Assembly: GCA_003170825.1 (NCBI GenBank)
Contig: PMYL01000033.1
Coordinates: 142-52,454, forward strand
Origin: Acidobacteriaceae bacterium
GTDB lineage: Bacteria > Acidobacteriota > Terriglobia > Terriglobales > Acidobacteriaceae
DNA length: 52,313 nt
Reading direction: 5' to 3'
The number at the start of each line of letters is the position of its first letter. Position 1 is the first letter of the stretch. A program made the translations under genes and the position numbers. Below the pieces are notes generated by a model that saw only the letters and a list, made by a program, of their open reading frames with translations, was not told where the DNA came from and did not search any database. This document shows, piece by piece, positions 32,463 through 42,700 of this stretch.

Positions 32463-32801
32463 ATGATGAAGAGAGGCGAACTTTACCGCGTATCCAAGCC
32501 GCACGGCGATCCGAAGCGTCAGCGGGTCTTTGTAATCGTCAGCCACCAGGGACTCATCGACTCACGCTTTTCGACCGTCATCTGCGCTCCCATTTTCACG
32601 GATGGAGAGGGCCTATCGACTCAGGTTTCTGTCGGTCCAGAAGATGGTCTCAAGCACCAAAGCTGGATCATATGCGACGGCCTTGTAAGTATTCCCAAAT
32701 CCGCATTGACCTATTTTGTAGGAACTCTTTCCGTTGCGAAGCTGAAGGAACTGAACCGCTCTCTGGCAGTGGCTCTCGATCTGCCCATTGAGGCCCAATG
32801 A
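32463..32801 (+). CDS. MazF/PemK-family endoribonuclease toxin
   Basis: The product begins [20 protein letters not shown] and continues [20 protein letters not shown], the RG-(D/E)-(L/I)-(W/Y) start and SH-QGLI/F-x-ST of MazF/PemK proteins. The conserved Arg (in KRQR) and the Ser/Thr in FSTV are present. MazF cleaves mRNA in a sequence-specific way. Two adjacent ATG codons can serve as the start (32463 or 32466). Its stop overlaps the start of the DUF58 gene (ATGA at 32798), so translation of DUF58 is coupled to the toxin. The 118-bp gap from the antitoxin is longer than usual. Confidence 0.9.
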   Translation: MMKRGELYRVSKPHGDPKRQRVFVIVSHQGLIDSRFSTVICAPIFTDGEGLSTQVSVGPEDGLKHQSWIICDGLVSIPKSALTYFVGTLSVAKLKELNRSLAVALDLPIEAQ

Positions 32802-34213
32802 TTTCCCCAAGCCTCCATCCCGCCCCGGTGCGCGCCGCCTGCGAACGGCGCCGTCGCTGGAGCTTCGGCCTCACGCCGCGGAGCATCGGCCTGCTGCTGG
32901 TCGGCTTCGTTTGGCTGGTTCCGGGCTTCTGGGTGGGGCGCCTGGCCTATGCCATGCTGGCCTGGGACTCTCTGGTATTGCTGGCGGCGCTGCTCGACGG
33001 CCTGCGCCTGCCCCATGCCTTCGAACTGACGGCCAGCCGCTCCTGGTCGAACGCTCCGGCCCTCGACAGCGAGACCGAGATTGAGTTGACCGTCGAAAAC
33101 CGGGGCCGGGTGATCGTGGAGTGCCGCCTGGTGGACGATCTGCCGCCGGCTCTAGTGGCCCAACCGGTTACGCACCGGCTAACCGCATTTCCGCGTGTGC
33201 CTGCCAGCCTGCGCTACCGCGTCGAACCCCAGGAGCGCGGCGACTGGGAGACCGGCTGGCTCTACGTGCGCTATCAATCACCACTTGGACTGGCCGAGCG
33301 CTGGGCCAGGGCGCCGCTGACGCAGGCTGTGCGTGTCTACCCCGCCCTGCGCGCCGGAGAGGAGCAGCAGATATTTCTGGCCCGCAGCCGCCAGATCGAC
33401 CTGCAACTGCGCCGAGTTCAGCAGCGGGGCCTGGGCCGCGACTTCGAGAGCCTGCGCGAGTACCGCGAGGGCGACGACCTGCGCGACATCTGCTGGACGG
33501 CCACGGCGCGGCGCGGCAGCCTCGTCACCCGCCAGTACCAGACCGAGCGCAGCCAGCCGGTGTGGATCGTGCTCGACTGCGGCCGTCTGATGCGCGCGCG
33601 AGTTGCAACCGGCAAACTGTCTCCCCAAAAGTCCGGCTGGGCGCCAAGCCCCTCCAAGCTCGACTACGCCTGCACCACGGCCGTGGCTCTGGCCCAACTG
33701 GCGCTCTTCTCCGGCGACCGTGTGGGCCTGCTGGCGTATGGACAGGGCATCCAGCAGCGCCTGCTGCCCGGACGCGGCGCGGCTCACCTGCGGCAATTGA
33801 TCGAGTCCCTCGCCCAGGTTCATGCCGAGGCCGGCGAGGCCGACCATCTGAGGGCCACGGCCACGCTCAATCGCCTGCAGCCCCGCCGCTCCTTGATCCT
33901 GTGGGTCACCGACCTGGCCGAAACTGCCATGCGGCCTGAAGTGATCGACGGCGCTGTGCAACTGTTGCGCCGCCACGTGCTCTTGTTTGTGGCCATGGCC
34001 CAGCCGGAGGTCGAGTCCATCGCCCAGGCCCGGCCCAAAAACGTTGAGCAGATGTTCCGCGCCGCCGCCGCCCAGGAGATGGCCACCCGCCGCGAGCTGC
34101 TGCTCGTCCGCCTCCACGAGCACGGTGCGCTCACCCTCGACCTCAACCCCGAGGCGCTCACCTCATCGGTGCTCAACCAGTATCTGACGGTGAAGGAGCG
34201 CGCGATGGTGTAG
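32798..34213 (+). CDS. DUF58-domain protein
   Basis: A 471-residue protein. Two hydrophobic segments lie near residues 30-70 ([19 protein letters not shown]). The DUF58 region follows: [54 protein letters not shown], in the order usual for DUF58/VWA-like proteins. MoxR and DUF58 normally form an operon and are thought to work together in assembly or activation of enzyme complexes. The ATG lies inside the toxin's stop region, so the inserted toxin-antitoxin pair now stands between moxR and its partner. Confidence 0.92.
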   Translation: MISPSLHPAPVRAACERRRRWSFGLTPRSIGLLLVGFVWLVPGFWVGRLAYAMLAWDSLVLLAALLDGLRLPHAFELTASRSWSNAPALDSETEIELTVENRGRVIVECRLVDDLPPALVAQPVTHRLTAFPRVPASLRYRVEPQERGDWETGWLYVRYQSPLGLAERWARAPLTQAVRVYPALRAGEEQQIFLARSRQIDLQLRRVQQRGLGRDFESLREYREGDDLRDICWTATARRGSLVTRQYQTERSQPVWIVLDCGRLMRARVATGKLSPQKSGWAPSPSKLDYACTTAVALAQLALFSGDRVGLLAYGQGIQQRLLPGRGAAHLRQLIESLAQVHAEAGEADHLRATATLNRLQPRRSLILWVTDLAETAMRPEVIDGAVQLLRRHVLLFVAMAQPEVESIAQARPKNVEQMFRAAAAQEMATRRELLLVRLHEHGALTLDLNPEALTSSVLNQYLTVKERAMV

Positions 34214-34306
34214 GGGAGCCTGGAAGAATATAGGATCCCCCGCGTCCCGCAGGTTCTTCGCCCTCGACCGGAATCCCTCCCGCCCGTTGCTTCATCTGAG
34301 AGAATA

Positions 34307-35779
34307 ATGGCAGTGAATCGAGCGCAACATTTTGTCTTCCGGCGGGCAGCCGCGCCGGCGCTTCTTTCGATGCTGTCTTTGGCCGGCGCGGGAGCGGCTG
34401 TCTACGCACAAGCGCCCAACCCCACCTCCGCCGCCAACCCGTTCTTCGGCAGCGTGACCGCCCGTCCGGCCAGCGATGAGACCCTCAAGCTCTCTCTGGA
34501 CGAGGCCGTCAGCCTCGGCCTCAAGAACAACCTTGGCCTGAAGGAAGCCGAGAACGGCGAAAAGTCGTTTCAGGGGCAAAAGAACGAGGCCCTGCAGAAC
34601 TTTCTGCCCACCATCACGGTCGGCGGCGACCTCGGCGTCCACCAGCAAAACCTTGCCGCGATGGGCTTTGGGCCGCGCGTAATCGCCGAGTTCGCGTCGC
34701 TCTTTCCCGGCGGCAAGATACCCGCAGGTTTCTCAGAAATCACTCGCGACGACCTGACCGAGGGGCAGATTCATTACAGCCAGATGCTCTTCTCCGGCCC
34801 TGTGATCGCAGGCTTCAAGGCGGTCAGCGCGGCGGAGAAAGCGGCCTGGTTCGCCAAAATGTCGGCGCGCGGCGAGGTCGTCCAGCAGGTGGCCGCAGCC
34901 TATCTGCATGCCATTGCCGCCGCCAGCGAGGTGGACAACGCCAAAGCGCTGGAGGCGACCGGCCAGGTGCTGCTTAATCAGGCCCACGCCGCGCATGAGG
35001 CCGGAACCGCGTCCAATCTGGATGAGCTGCGGGCGCGCGTCGAACTCCAGGCCCAGCAACAGGCCCTGATCGCCGCCGAAAACAGCCTCCAGAAGGACCT
35101 GATCCTGCTCAAGCGCGAGATCGGCATCGACCCCGGCCAGAAGATCGTGCTCACTGACTCGGCCCCCTACAACGATCTGGCCGCGCAAACCCCTGAAGAG
35201 GTGCGCGCCGTCGCCTACCAAAATCGCCAGGACTACCTCAATCTGCAAAATCAGGAAGTCGAATACAAGGCCATCCACTCCGCCTCTCGCAGCCAGCGGC
35301 TGCCCAGCCTCAGCTTCGGCGGCTACTACGGCGTGAGCCAGGTCGGCGGCGCCGGCTCACACGGAAACTTTGCCGCCGTTGGCACTCTGAGCGTGCCGCT
35401 CTTCCGCGAGGGCAAGCTGTGCGGCGATGCGGAAACCGCCCAGGCCCAGTTGTCCGCCGTAGACGCCCAACTCGCCGACCTCCGCGGCCACATCGACCAG
35501 CAGGTGCGCTCCGCCCTGCTGGACGTGGACGCCACCGCCAAATTGGTTGAGGTCGCCCGCTCCAACGTCGAGCTGGCCACTCGCGCCCTCTCCGACGAAA
35601 CCGACCGCGTCAACGCCGGCGTGGACGACAACCTGCCCCTGGTCACCGCGCAGGCAACGCTGGCCTCGGCGCAGAGCAACCTGGTCGAAAGCCTCTTCCA
35701 GTACAACCTGTCCAAGCTGGCCCTGGCCCGCGCCGCCGGCATCATCGAGCAGCAGTACCGGGTCTACCTGGGGCGATAA
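34307..35779 (+). CDS. TolC-family outer membrane efflux protein
   Basis: A 490-residue protein with a signal peptide (APALLSMLSLAGAGAAVYAQ) and the outer-membrane efflux domain: DEAVSLGLKNNLGLKEAENG in the first half and its partner segment QVRSALLDVDATAKLVEVAR, VELATRALSDETDRVNAGVD in the second, each part of a long coiled-coil hairpin. It ends QYRVYLGR. Members form trimeric channels for drug or protein export. No inner-membrane pump or adaptor is adjacent, so its partner is elsewhere. The ATG lies two bases after GAGAGAAT. Confidence 0.93.
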   Translation: MAVNRAQHFVFRRAAAPALLSMLSLAGAGAAVYAQAPNPTSAANPFFGSVTARPASDETLKLSLDEAVSLGLKNNLGLKEAENGEKSFQGQKNEALQNFLPTITVGGDLGVHQQNLAAMGFGPRVIAEFASLFPGGKIPAGFSEITRDDLTEGQIHYSQMLFSGPVIAGFKAVSAAEKAAWFAKMSARGEVVQQVAAAYLHAIAAASEVDNAKALEATGQVLLNQAHAAHEAGTASNLDELRARVELQAQQQALIAAENSLQKDLILLKREIGIDPGQKIVLTDSAPYNDLAAQTPEEVRAVAYQNRQDYLNLQNQEVEYKAIHSASRSQRLPSLSFGGYYGVSQVGGAGSHGNFAAVGTLSVPLFREGKLCGDAETAQAQLSAVDAQLADLRGHIDQQVRSALLDVDATAKLVEVARSNVELATRALSDETDRVNAGVDDNLPLVTAQATLASAQSNLVESLFQYNLSKLALARAAGIIEQQYRVYLGR

Positions 35780-35883
35780 GGCAGTTATGGTGCAGGATCG
35801 ATGTTTTTCATCCGTCTCGCAAACGTCATATGAAAATTCGTGAGGCGCCGTCTGCACCCGTGTACCTTAGATAAGAGGCACCC

Positions 35884-36687
35884 ATGCGCGCCGGCAGGCA
35901 GTTGAAGATCAAATACTACGTGGAGCCGGACCCGGCAGCCCTTGCGCGCCGGGCGGCGCAGTATTTTGTCGAGATGGCTGGAGAGGCCGTCGCGGGCCGG
36001 GGACGGGTGCGGATCGCCATCAGCGGCGGCTCCACCCCCAAGGCGGCCTTCGAGTTGCTCGCCGACCCCGACCAGCCCTGGCGGTGGCGCATGCCCTGGG
36101 AGCAGCTCGACCTCTATTGGGTCGACGAACGAATCGTTCCTCCCGATCACCCCGAAAGCAACTATCGCATGACTCGCGAGGCCCTGCTGGACCAGGTTCC
36201 GCTGCGGCCCGAACAGATTCACCGCATGGAGGGCGAGCTCGCGCCGGAAATCGCCGCCGCCCGCTACGAGTCGGAACTGCGCAACAGCTTCCACCTGGAG
36301 GGCGCCGAGAGTCCGCGCTTCGACCTGGTTGCGCTGGGCATGGGCGAGGACGGCCACACTGCCTCGCTCTTTCCACACACCCAGGCCATCCATGAAATGA
36401 GCCGGCTGGTGACGGCCAACCAGGTGCCGCGGAAAGACACCTGGCGCATCACCCTTACCTGGCCGGTCATCAACCACGCAAGTTCCGTCTTCTTCCTCAT
36501 CGCCGGGGTGGATAAAGCGGCGATCTTGAAGGAAGTTCTAACCGGGCCGCGCGACCCGGAACGGCTGCCCAGTCAACTGATATGGCCCGCAAGCGGTATA
36601 CTTACACTGATTCTGGATAAGGCCGCAGCCGCGCTTCTGCCCGCGACAGACGGGGAAGGCTGTGGGTTTTTGGAGAGGGAACGATGA
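35884..36687 (+). CDS. pgl: 6-phosphogluconolactonase
   Basis: A 267-residue protein of the SugarP_isomerase family. The N-terminal RVRIAISGGSTPKAAFELLA and the central YWVDERIVPPDHPESNYRMT are typical; DLVALGMGEDGHTASLFPHT closes the active site, with the catalytic histidine in DGHTASLF. The enzyme hydrolyses 6-phosphogluconolactone in the oxidative pentose phosphate pathway. Its stop overlaps the start of glk, so glucose phosphorylation and this step are coordinately expressed. glucose-6-phosphate dehydrogenase is not in the window. Confidence 0.95.
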   Translation: MRAGRQLKIKYYVEPDPAALARRAAQYFVEMAGEAVAGRGRVRIAISGGSTPKAAFELLADPDQPWRWRMPWEQLDLYWVDERIVPPDHPESNYRMTREALLDQVPLRPEQIHRMEGELAPEIAAARYESELRNSFHLEGAESPRFDLVALGMGEDGHTASLFPHTQAIHEMSRLVTANQVPRKDTWRITLTWPVINHASSVFFLIAGVDKAAILKEVLTGPRDPERLPSQLIWPASGILTLILDKAAAALLPATDGEGCGFLERER

Positions 36688-37706
36688 TTCTGGCGGGGGA
36701 TGTAGGCGGCACCAAGGTCCATTTGGCGCTGTATGACTTTATCGATGGCAAACTCAGGCACACCCGCGATAAACAGTTTCCGGCAAAAGAATATTCCGGA
36801 CTCGAAGTGATCGTAAAAGAGTTTCTGGGCGCGGACAAGGTGACCGCGGCCTGTTTTGGCGTTCCGGGACCGGTGCGCGACGGCCGTCTGCGGCTCACCA
36901 ACCTGCCCTGGACGCTGGACAGCCGCGAGCTGGCCGCGGGGCTGGTGATCGACCACGTCTTCCTGATCAACGACCTCGAAGCCAACGGCTACGGCATTGC
37001 CGAACTCTCCGACGGCCAGATCTTCACCCTCTCGGAGGGCGACGCCAGCCAGATTGGCAACCGCGCGCTGGTCGCCGCTGGAACCGGCATGGGCGAGGGC
37101 TTCCTGGTCTGGAACGGCCGCAGTCATGTTCCCTATCCCTCCGAGGGCGGCCATGTGGACTACGCGCCGCGCAACGAAGACGAGATCGATCTGCTGCGTT
37201 TCCTCAAGCAGAAGTACAACGGGCGCGTCAGCTATGAGCGCGTCGTCAGCGGCATGGGACTGACCAACATCTACGAGTTCCTGCGCGAGGTCCGCGGCAT
37301 GGAAGAGCCGGCCTGGCTGGCCGAGCGCATCGCCGCCGTCCCGGACCCCAACTCCGTGATCACTGAACTGGCCCTGACCGCAAAAAGCGAGATCTGCGAG
37401 AAGGCGCTGGATATGTTCGTCTCCGCCTATGGCGCCGAGGCGGGCAATCTGGCGCTCAAGGTGCTGTCGGTGGGCGGTCTCTACGTAGGCGGCGGCATCG
37501 CGCCCCGCATCCTGGAGAAGCTCAAGGACGGCACATTCATGAAAGCCTTCACCGACAAGGGCCGGCTCAGCCGGTTGCTCGTGAACATGCCGGTTCGCGT
37601 CATCCTCGAAAGCCGCGCCGCCCTGCTGGGCGCCGCCGCCTACGCTGAAGCCCGCGCCGCCGAACTGAGCGGGATTTCGCCGCGCGCGGCATCGGTAAAG
37701 TTCTAA
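36684..37706 (+). CDS. glk: Glucokinase
   Basis: A 340-residue protein of the bacterial glucokinase family (PF02685 type). ATP is bound at GDVGGTKVHLALYD; the sugar site includes LINDLEANGYGI with the catalytic aspartate, and EGGHVDYAPRNEDEIDLLRF is the typical glucose-contact segment. GLYVGGGIAPRILEKL closes the ATP site. Length is slightly more than the 321 residues of E. coli Glk. It overlaps pgl by four bases (ATGA at 36684). The product phosphorylates glucose for glycolysis and the pentose phosphate pathway. Confidence 0.96.
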   Translation: MILAGDVGGTKVHLALYDFIDGKLRHTRDKQFPAKEYSGLEVIVKEFLGADKVTAACFGVPGPVRDGRLRLTNLPWTLDSRELAAGLVIDHVFLINDLEANGYGIAELSDGQIFTLSEGDASQIGNRALVAAGTGMGEGFLVWNGRSHVPYPSEGGHVDYAPRNEDEIDLLRFLKQKYNGRVSYERVVSGMGLTNIYEFLREVRGMEEPAWLAERIAAVPDPNSVITELALTAKSEICEKALDMFVSAYGAEAGNLALKVLSVGGLYVGGGIAPRILEKLKDGTFMKAFTDKGRLSRLLVNMPVRVILESRAALLGAAAYAEARAAELSGISPRAASVKF

Positions 37707-37809
37707 TGAATCGATGATGCGAATGAGCCTGCCAGAGGCGCGCCGCCTGCACCTGACCGGCGTGGCCCTCAAGGATGAATCCCGCTTGCTCAAGGAAGGC
37801 TGGAACCGG

Positions 37810-38082
37810 ATGAAGCGTTGGTTGCTGCGCGGGATGGTGGTGCTGGTGGCGGGTTTTGTGGCTGCCTATGGAGGCGATTGGGCCATTTTCAGGCTGCGTG
37901 GCTCGCCTAAGTCCACGGTTACCGTCAACCGCTTCCAGACGGTCCCGCTCAAGGACAATAAGCTGGAGTACGACTATCTCGGCTCCGAGGACGTGTCCTG
38001 CTCGGTGTCCCTTTTCCCGCAGGCGGGCCAGAACCCCTGCTGGCAACTGCGGCGAAACCCGAATCAGAGAACAACTCTCTAA
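37810..38082 (+). CDS. Small membrane-anchored protein, unknown (90 aa)
   Basis: The preferred ATG at 37810 gives MKRWLLRGMVVLVAGFVAAY, one membrane helix, followed by a soluble part with VTVNRFQTVPLKDNKLEYDY and SCSVSLFPQAGQNPCWQLRR. An upstream ATG at 37714 adds a basic 32-residue extension and cannot be excluded. Two cysteines (SCSV, NPCW) could form a disulfide outside the membrane. Similar small proteins are, to my recollection, frequent in acidobacteria, but I know of no function. It follows glk by about 100 bp on the same strand. Confidence 0.65.
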   Translation: MKRWLLRGMVVLVAGFVAAYGGDWAIFRLRGSPKSTVTVNRFQTVPLKDNKLEYDYLGSEDVSCSVSLFPQAGQNPCWQLRRNPNQRTTL

Positions 38083-38224
38083 ATATTTCCATGGGAGGAC
38101 ATATTTCGACGGACAGGAGCAGCGCAGAGCCAGTCGGCACATCACAGAGTCGGGTGATGCGAATCACGCCGGGGAAACGCGAGGGCAGCTAGCATCGTGA
38201 AATCTCGCGCACTTTCGAGGAGCG

Positions 38225-38419
38225 ATGTATAGCCGCACCCAAAACGAGAACGGGACGTACAACACCCGCTGCCTCTACTGCTTCATGACCATCGCCTCTG
38301 CCGTCGAGAGCGAGCAGGAGCTGGACCGGCTGGAGGCCCGGCACATCTGCCCGGAAAGGGCTCTGGCAGAACTGCTCGCGCAAGAAAAACTCATCGAATC
38401 CCACGCCCAGCAAAACTAG
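38225..38419 (+). CDS. Small putative zinc-binding protein (64 aa)
   Basis: A 64-residue protein with C16-x2-C19 (TRCLYCFMTIA) and H40-x-C42 (ARHICPERAL), a spacing that could coordinate one zinc ion. The last half is helical and charged (LAELLAQEKLIESHAQ). The family is not recognised. It stands alone, convergent with the TPR gene (six bases between stops), and no clear ribosome-binding site other than GAGGAGCG precedes the ATG. Its intact frame and cysteine pattern make a real gene likely. Confidence 0.65.
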   Translation: MYSRTQNENGTYNTRCLYCFMTIASAVESEQELDRLEARHICPERALAELLAQEKLIESHAQQN

Positions 38420-38425
38420 AACCGA

Positions 38426-39625
38426 TTATTTGTCCGCCGGCGCCGCTGCCGGCTCCTGTGCCTGTGCCGGCCGTGCGTGGCCGTTGGCGATCTTCTTGTA
38501 GAGGTCTTCGTCGGCCGCCTTGTTCAGGGTGCTGGCTTTATCGAACTCGGCCTTCGCCTCATCCTTCTTTCCCATCGCCCGGTAAAGCCGCCCCAGCCGC
38601 CAATGGACGCTTACGTCGCTCGGGTTGAGCTTCTCTGCCGCAGTCAGTTCTCGCAGCGCATCGTCCTTGCGGTCGTCCTCGGCGTACAGGATCCCCAGGT
38701 CGAGATGAGCCAGAGCATAAGAAGGCGCAAGCCGCACCACCTTTTCCAATAACGGCCTGGCGTCTTCCATCTGGTTCAACTGCATATTCGTATCAGCCAG
38801 GTAGAGCATCGACTGGATGTGATCCGGGTCGTTGGCCAGCTCGGCCTTGAATTCGCTGGCCGCCTCCGGGTACCGTTTCTGGGTCCACAACAGGTAGGCC
38901 AGGCCGAAGTGCACGTTCGGCAACTTGGGATCGGCCTTGACCGCGGCGCGAAACTGCTCCGTGGCGCCGGCGTTGTCCTTCAGCTCGTCCAGCGCTTCGC
39001 CGGCCAGTATGTCGGCCTCGGCAGAGTCCGCATTCAGCATCAGTATCTGGTGATAGGTATCCAGAACGCATTGGTACTGTTTGGACCATAGGCAACTGTG
39101 CGCCAGGGACAGGAGCAAGGGCGGATTCTGCGCATCATGGGCCGCTGCCTCCTTCAGGTAAGGAACGGCTTCCGCGTACTCCGCCAGCCCATAATGGGCC
39201 ATCCCGATCAGGATCGTCAGATGCTGGGCCTCGGGTGAAGAGGGCGGCGCGTTCTTGAGCAGCAGGCTGAATTCCTGAATCGCCTTCTTCGGTTCGCCGC
39301 CTTTGAACAGCGCGAGGCCCAGGTTGAACCGCACGCCGGGAATCTGCGGGCCCAGCGTCAGGGCCTTGCGATACAGCGGCACGGCCTCTGTATAGTGCTC
39401 CTGGCGCGCTTCCAGCAGCCCAAGGTGGGCGTACGCCTCCGGGCTCGATGGGTGAGTCTTCAGAACCGCGTGCCATGCGGCCTCAGCCTCGGGATTCCTG
39501 CCCTCCTGCTCCAGCGCAAGCGCCGTTTGCCGCTGACTGTCCGGAGCCGTTGCCGTCTGCCCCGCGCAGTGGGCGGCCGCCAGCGCCAGGCCCAGGCCGA
39601 TGCCGAGTTGAAGAAGCCCTTTCAC
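38426..39625 (-). CDS. Exported tetratricopeptide-repeat protein (399 aa)
   Basis: A signal peptide (LLQLGIGLGLALAAAHCAGQ) is followed by about nine TPR units, for example EAYAHLGLLEARQEHYTEAV and VHWRLGRLYRAMGKKDEAKA, ending in a Pro/Ala-rich tail. The start is GTG, after GAGAAGGGA. TPR proteins are scaffolds for partner proteins; no catalytic domain is seen. It lies downstream of the TonB-dependent receptor on the same strand, but a strong terminator (39713-39753) separates them, so it is probably transcribed on its own. Confidence 0.88.
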   Translation of the reverse strand: MKGLLQLGIGLGLALAAAHCAGQTATAPDSQRQTALALEQEGRNPEAEAAWHAVLKTHPSSPEAYAHLGLLEARQEHYTEAVPLYRKALTLGPQIPGVRFNLGLALFKGGEPKKAIQEFSLLLKNAPPSSPEAQHLTILIGMAHYGLAEYAEAVPYLKEAAAHDAQNPPLLLSLAHSCLWSKQYQCVLDTYHQILMLNADSAEADILAGEALDELKDNAGATEQFRAAVKADPKLPNVHFGLAYLLWTQKRYPEAASEFKAELANDPDHIQSMLYLADTNMQLNQMEDARPLLEKVVRLAPSYALAHLDLGILYAEDDRKDDALRELTAAEKLNPSDVSVHWRLGRLYRAMGKKDEAKAEFDKASTLNKAADEDLYKKIANGHARPAQAQEPAAAPADK

Positions 39626-39712
39626 GCGCGTCCCTTCTCGCTCCCTACTGTCATGCTAAACGATTTCTGCTTGATTCTCTCGCCGGGCGGGGCTTGTGAG
39701 CAATTCCAGGAG

Positions 39713-39753
39713 CAAAAGAAAAGGGGCGCGGCAGGGATTGCCTGCCGCGCCCC
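39713..39753 (-). terminator. Intrinsic terminator of the TonB-dependent receptor gene
   Basis: GGGGCGCGGCAGG (39723-39735) pairs perfectly with CCTGCCGCGCCCC (39741-39753), giving a 13-bp GC-rich stem. On the minus strand it is followed by TTTTCTTTT. It lies 15 bp beyond the receptor's stop. Confidence 0.9.
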
Positions 39754-39768
39754 GGTTGAGGGTTGAGT

Positions 39769-42700
39769 TTAGAAGACGAACTTGCCGGCCAGTTGGAGTA
39801 TGCGGGGATCAGCGGTGCCGGTGATCTGGCCGAAGTTGCTAGATCCAAACGACGCGTTTACGCCGGTCGGCTGGGTGTGGTTGAAGGTGTTGAACGACTC
39901 GAACTTGAGGTCGAAGTGAGCCCGTTCGCCGAACGCGAACGACTTGTACAGTGAAGTGGTGAAGTTCACGCGCCTGGGGCCGACAATCGCATCCTTGCTG
40001 GTGTTGCCCCAGCCCTGGTTGGCTCCGCCTGCCCATGCATCGATCGGGGCGGAGAATTGGGTCGTGTCGAACCACGAATTCGTCGTTGGACTCAGCTTCT
40101 TGATGTACTTCGTCTTTCCGGTGGTGTTCGGACGGTTGGCGATGGGAAGGCTGTTCAGGTTTGGCACAAGGCCCGTGTAGTCGTGGGCGCTGCCGTTGGA
40201 AAGGCCAGGCATGTTGGTAGTGCCCGACTCGTCCATAATGGTGCCGGCAATTTCCCATCCGCCCGCGATCGTGTGGATAAGGCCCGTGCTCTTGGCGAAG
40301 AGGGGCAGCTTGTAGATGTAGTTGATGCTGAGAATCTGGCGCCGGTCGAGATCGCCCGAACCCTTGTCATACTTGATGTTGAAGGGGTCGCTGATCAGAC
40401 CGTTATTGAGTTCCGAGGTGCGAATGTCGATCGCGTGCGAATACGTGTAATCGACTTCGCCGCTCAGGCCATACTTGTTCTGCGCGCGCAGACTGGTCTG
40501 GAAGCCGTTGTAGTTGCCGTTGGTGGTGGTTTCCTCCTGCTGAATGTTCTGATAGCCAGGATAGGTAAGCCATGCGTTGACGCCGCCGTAGCTGTTCCAG
40601 CCGCCATCACCTGGTTTACCGCCGTCACTGCCCGTGCCCGCCTTGGCGCGTAGGGCCATAGGCGTGGAGAGCGGGAGAGTGTTGATCGCGCGATCGACGC
40701 TCTGGTGCCATTGGAAGTTACCCACATACTGGACGATCCAGATGAGCGAGGGAAGCAGCTCGCGCTGCACACCCAGGCTGTACTGCGCATCGCCCGGCGC
40801 CTTGTAGATATGCGCCATGCTGGTGACGCTGGTCTCGAAGACCGGAATAGAGTTGGGCGCAATCGTGGTTCCGGTATTCCAGTTATATCCAGGCGTGGTG
40901 AAGTTGGGTTGATTGACTGATGGGTTGTTGGAGAAGGGCGCGTTGCCGGACGTGTCGTAAATGTCGTTGCCCTGCTCGCGCTCGTAGAAGATGCCAAAGC
41001 CGCCGCGGAGAACGGTCTTGCCGTTGCCGAACATATCCTCGGAGAATCCGAGGCGAGGCTGCCAGGTCTTGTAGTCGTTCTTGACCAGGCCTCTCGGGAA
41101 GCCGTTCACGCCCGCCAGGCCCATGCCGTTCAGGTAGAACAGGCTGGGAACTCCAGGTGAATTGTTTACCCCGGGGGTCGTGAAGATGCCGCCCGACGCT
41201 TGGGTGCAACCTGATCCCGGAGTTGTGGCATCAAGAGCGTCGCAAATCGTGCCGGTAGCCGTCCAGTTAGCAAGACCAGGGGCCGCACTCGGAATGAAGA
41301 GGTCAGGATCGAAGTTGCCAAGCTGATTTTTGCGCTCCCAGGCATGCGGATAAGCGTCGTAGCGGATGCCCAACTGCAAGGTCATCCGCGAGGTTACGTG
41401 CCAGTTGTCCATGATGTAAGCCGACGGCGTCTGGTTGACGTAGTAGCGCTGAGGCGCGGCCTGCTCCTGGCTGTAGCTGTTCGGAATGCCCATCAGCATG
41501 TCCATCAAGCCGTCGTTCGAGTACTGGCCCATGCCGTAGTCGCCCTGCTCATCGCCGCCGATGTTCTGTCTCTTGGTGAAGCGGTTGTAGCTGAACCCGA
41601 ACTTCATGGCGTGCGTGCCCTGGGTGTACGAGATGTCCACCTTGGGCTCGTAGTCCGCGGTCGCGTTGCTATAGGGGTCGGTGCTGGTGTCTTCCGCGGT
41701 CCAGTACGGTCCGCCGAAGCCCGTGATGCCCGGCATCGCCGTTCTGGTAAAGGCGAAGCTGTTAATCAGGGGCAATGTGTTCCAGCCGGCCGGCTTTTCG
41801 GGGTTGGCTGTGGGGTTAGGGACGTTGTGAATGTTGATCTTGTTGCCGTCGTAGTTGATAACGGCTTCCATCAGCAGGTTGGGCGTGATGGCGCCGCTCA
41901 ACTTGATGGCCGCGCTGTTGGCCGGGTTTTGGTAGGAGCTGCCGATGGTGTTGTAGCTTGCCCACAGCCAGCCCAGGAGAGGCAGGTTGTTGGTGCCCGA
42001 CGCCGTATCGTGCATGTAGTGGCCCAGAATCTGCCACTTGTCGTTGACCTTGTGGTCGATGCGGACAATATCGTCGCGCACATTGACGGCAACCGAGTTA
42101 TTGGATACGTTATAGCCGCCCTGGCCAGCACTTGCCGAGGGCACAATGCCTGACCGGAGATACAGCACGCCATTCGCATCGAACAACTGATGCGGAATGA
42201 TGGAGTTTCCGCTGCCGTCCAGCGCAAATCCGCCAGGCGTTCCCGATGCGGCGCCTTGGACCAAGCCCAGCGGCGTCAGCACGTTCGTTTGGTAAGCCGA
42301 GGAAGCCCCCACGCCGGGAACGTTAATTTTATTCCCGGCCGCAAACGCCGGCGCAACATAGTGCAGATCCGTGCCCAGCGTCGGAATGTCGCCCGGGTTT
42401 ATCGCCGGCGTTTTGTTGGTGCCGGCTCCGGTGATGATCTTGCGCCACTCTTCGTTCCAGAAGAAGAAGGTCTTCTTCTTGTCGTTGTTGTACGCGTGAG
42501 GGATGTACAGCGGGCCGCCCACGTTGCCGCCGAAGATGTTGTAGTGGGTCGCCGGCCGCGGTGTGGCGCAGTTTGCGGTTGAGCAGTTCTTGGCGAAGAA
42601 GTAGTTGGCGTCGTAATCCGTGTTGCGGTTCAATTCCCACAGCGAGCCGTGGAACCTCTGCGTGCCGCTCTTCAGCGACAGCGAGATGGTGGCGCCGGAG

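Noticed and set aside
36573..37793. 406-codon minus-strand frame opposite glk
   Set aside because: Antisense to glucokinase; no plausible domain.
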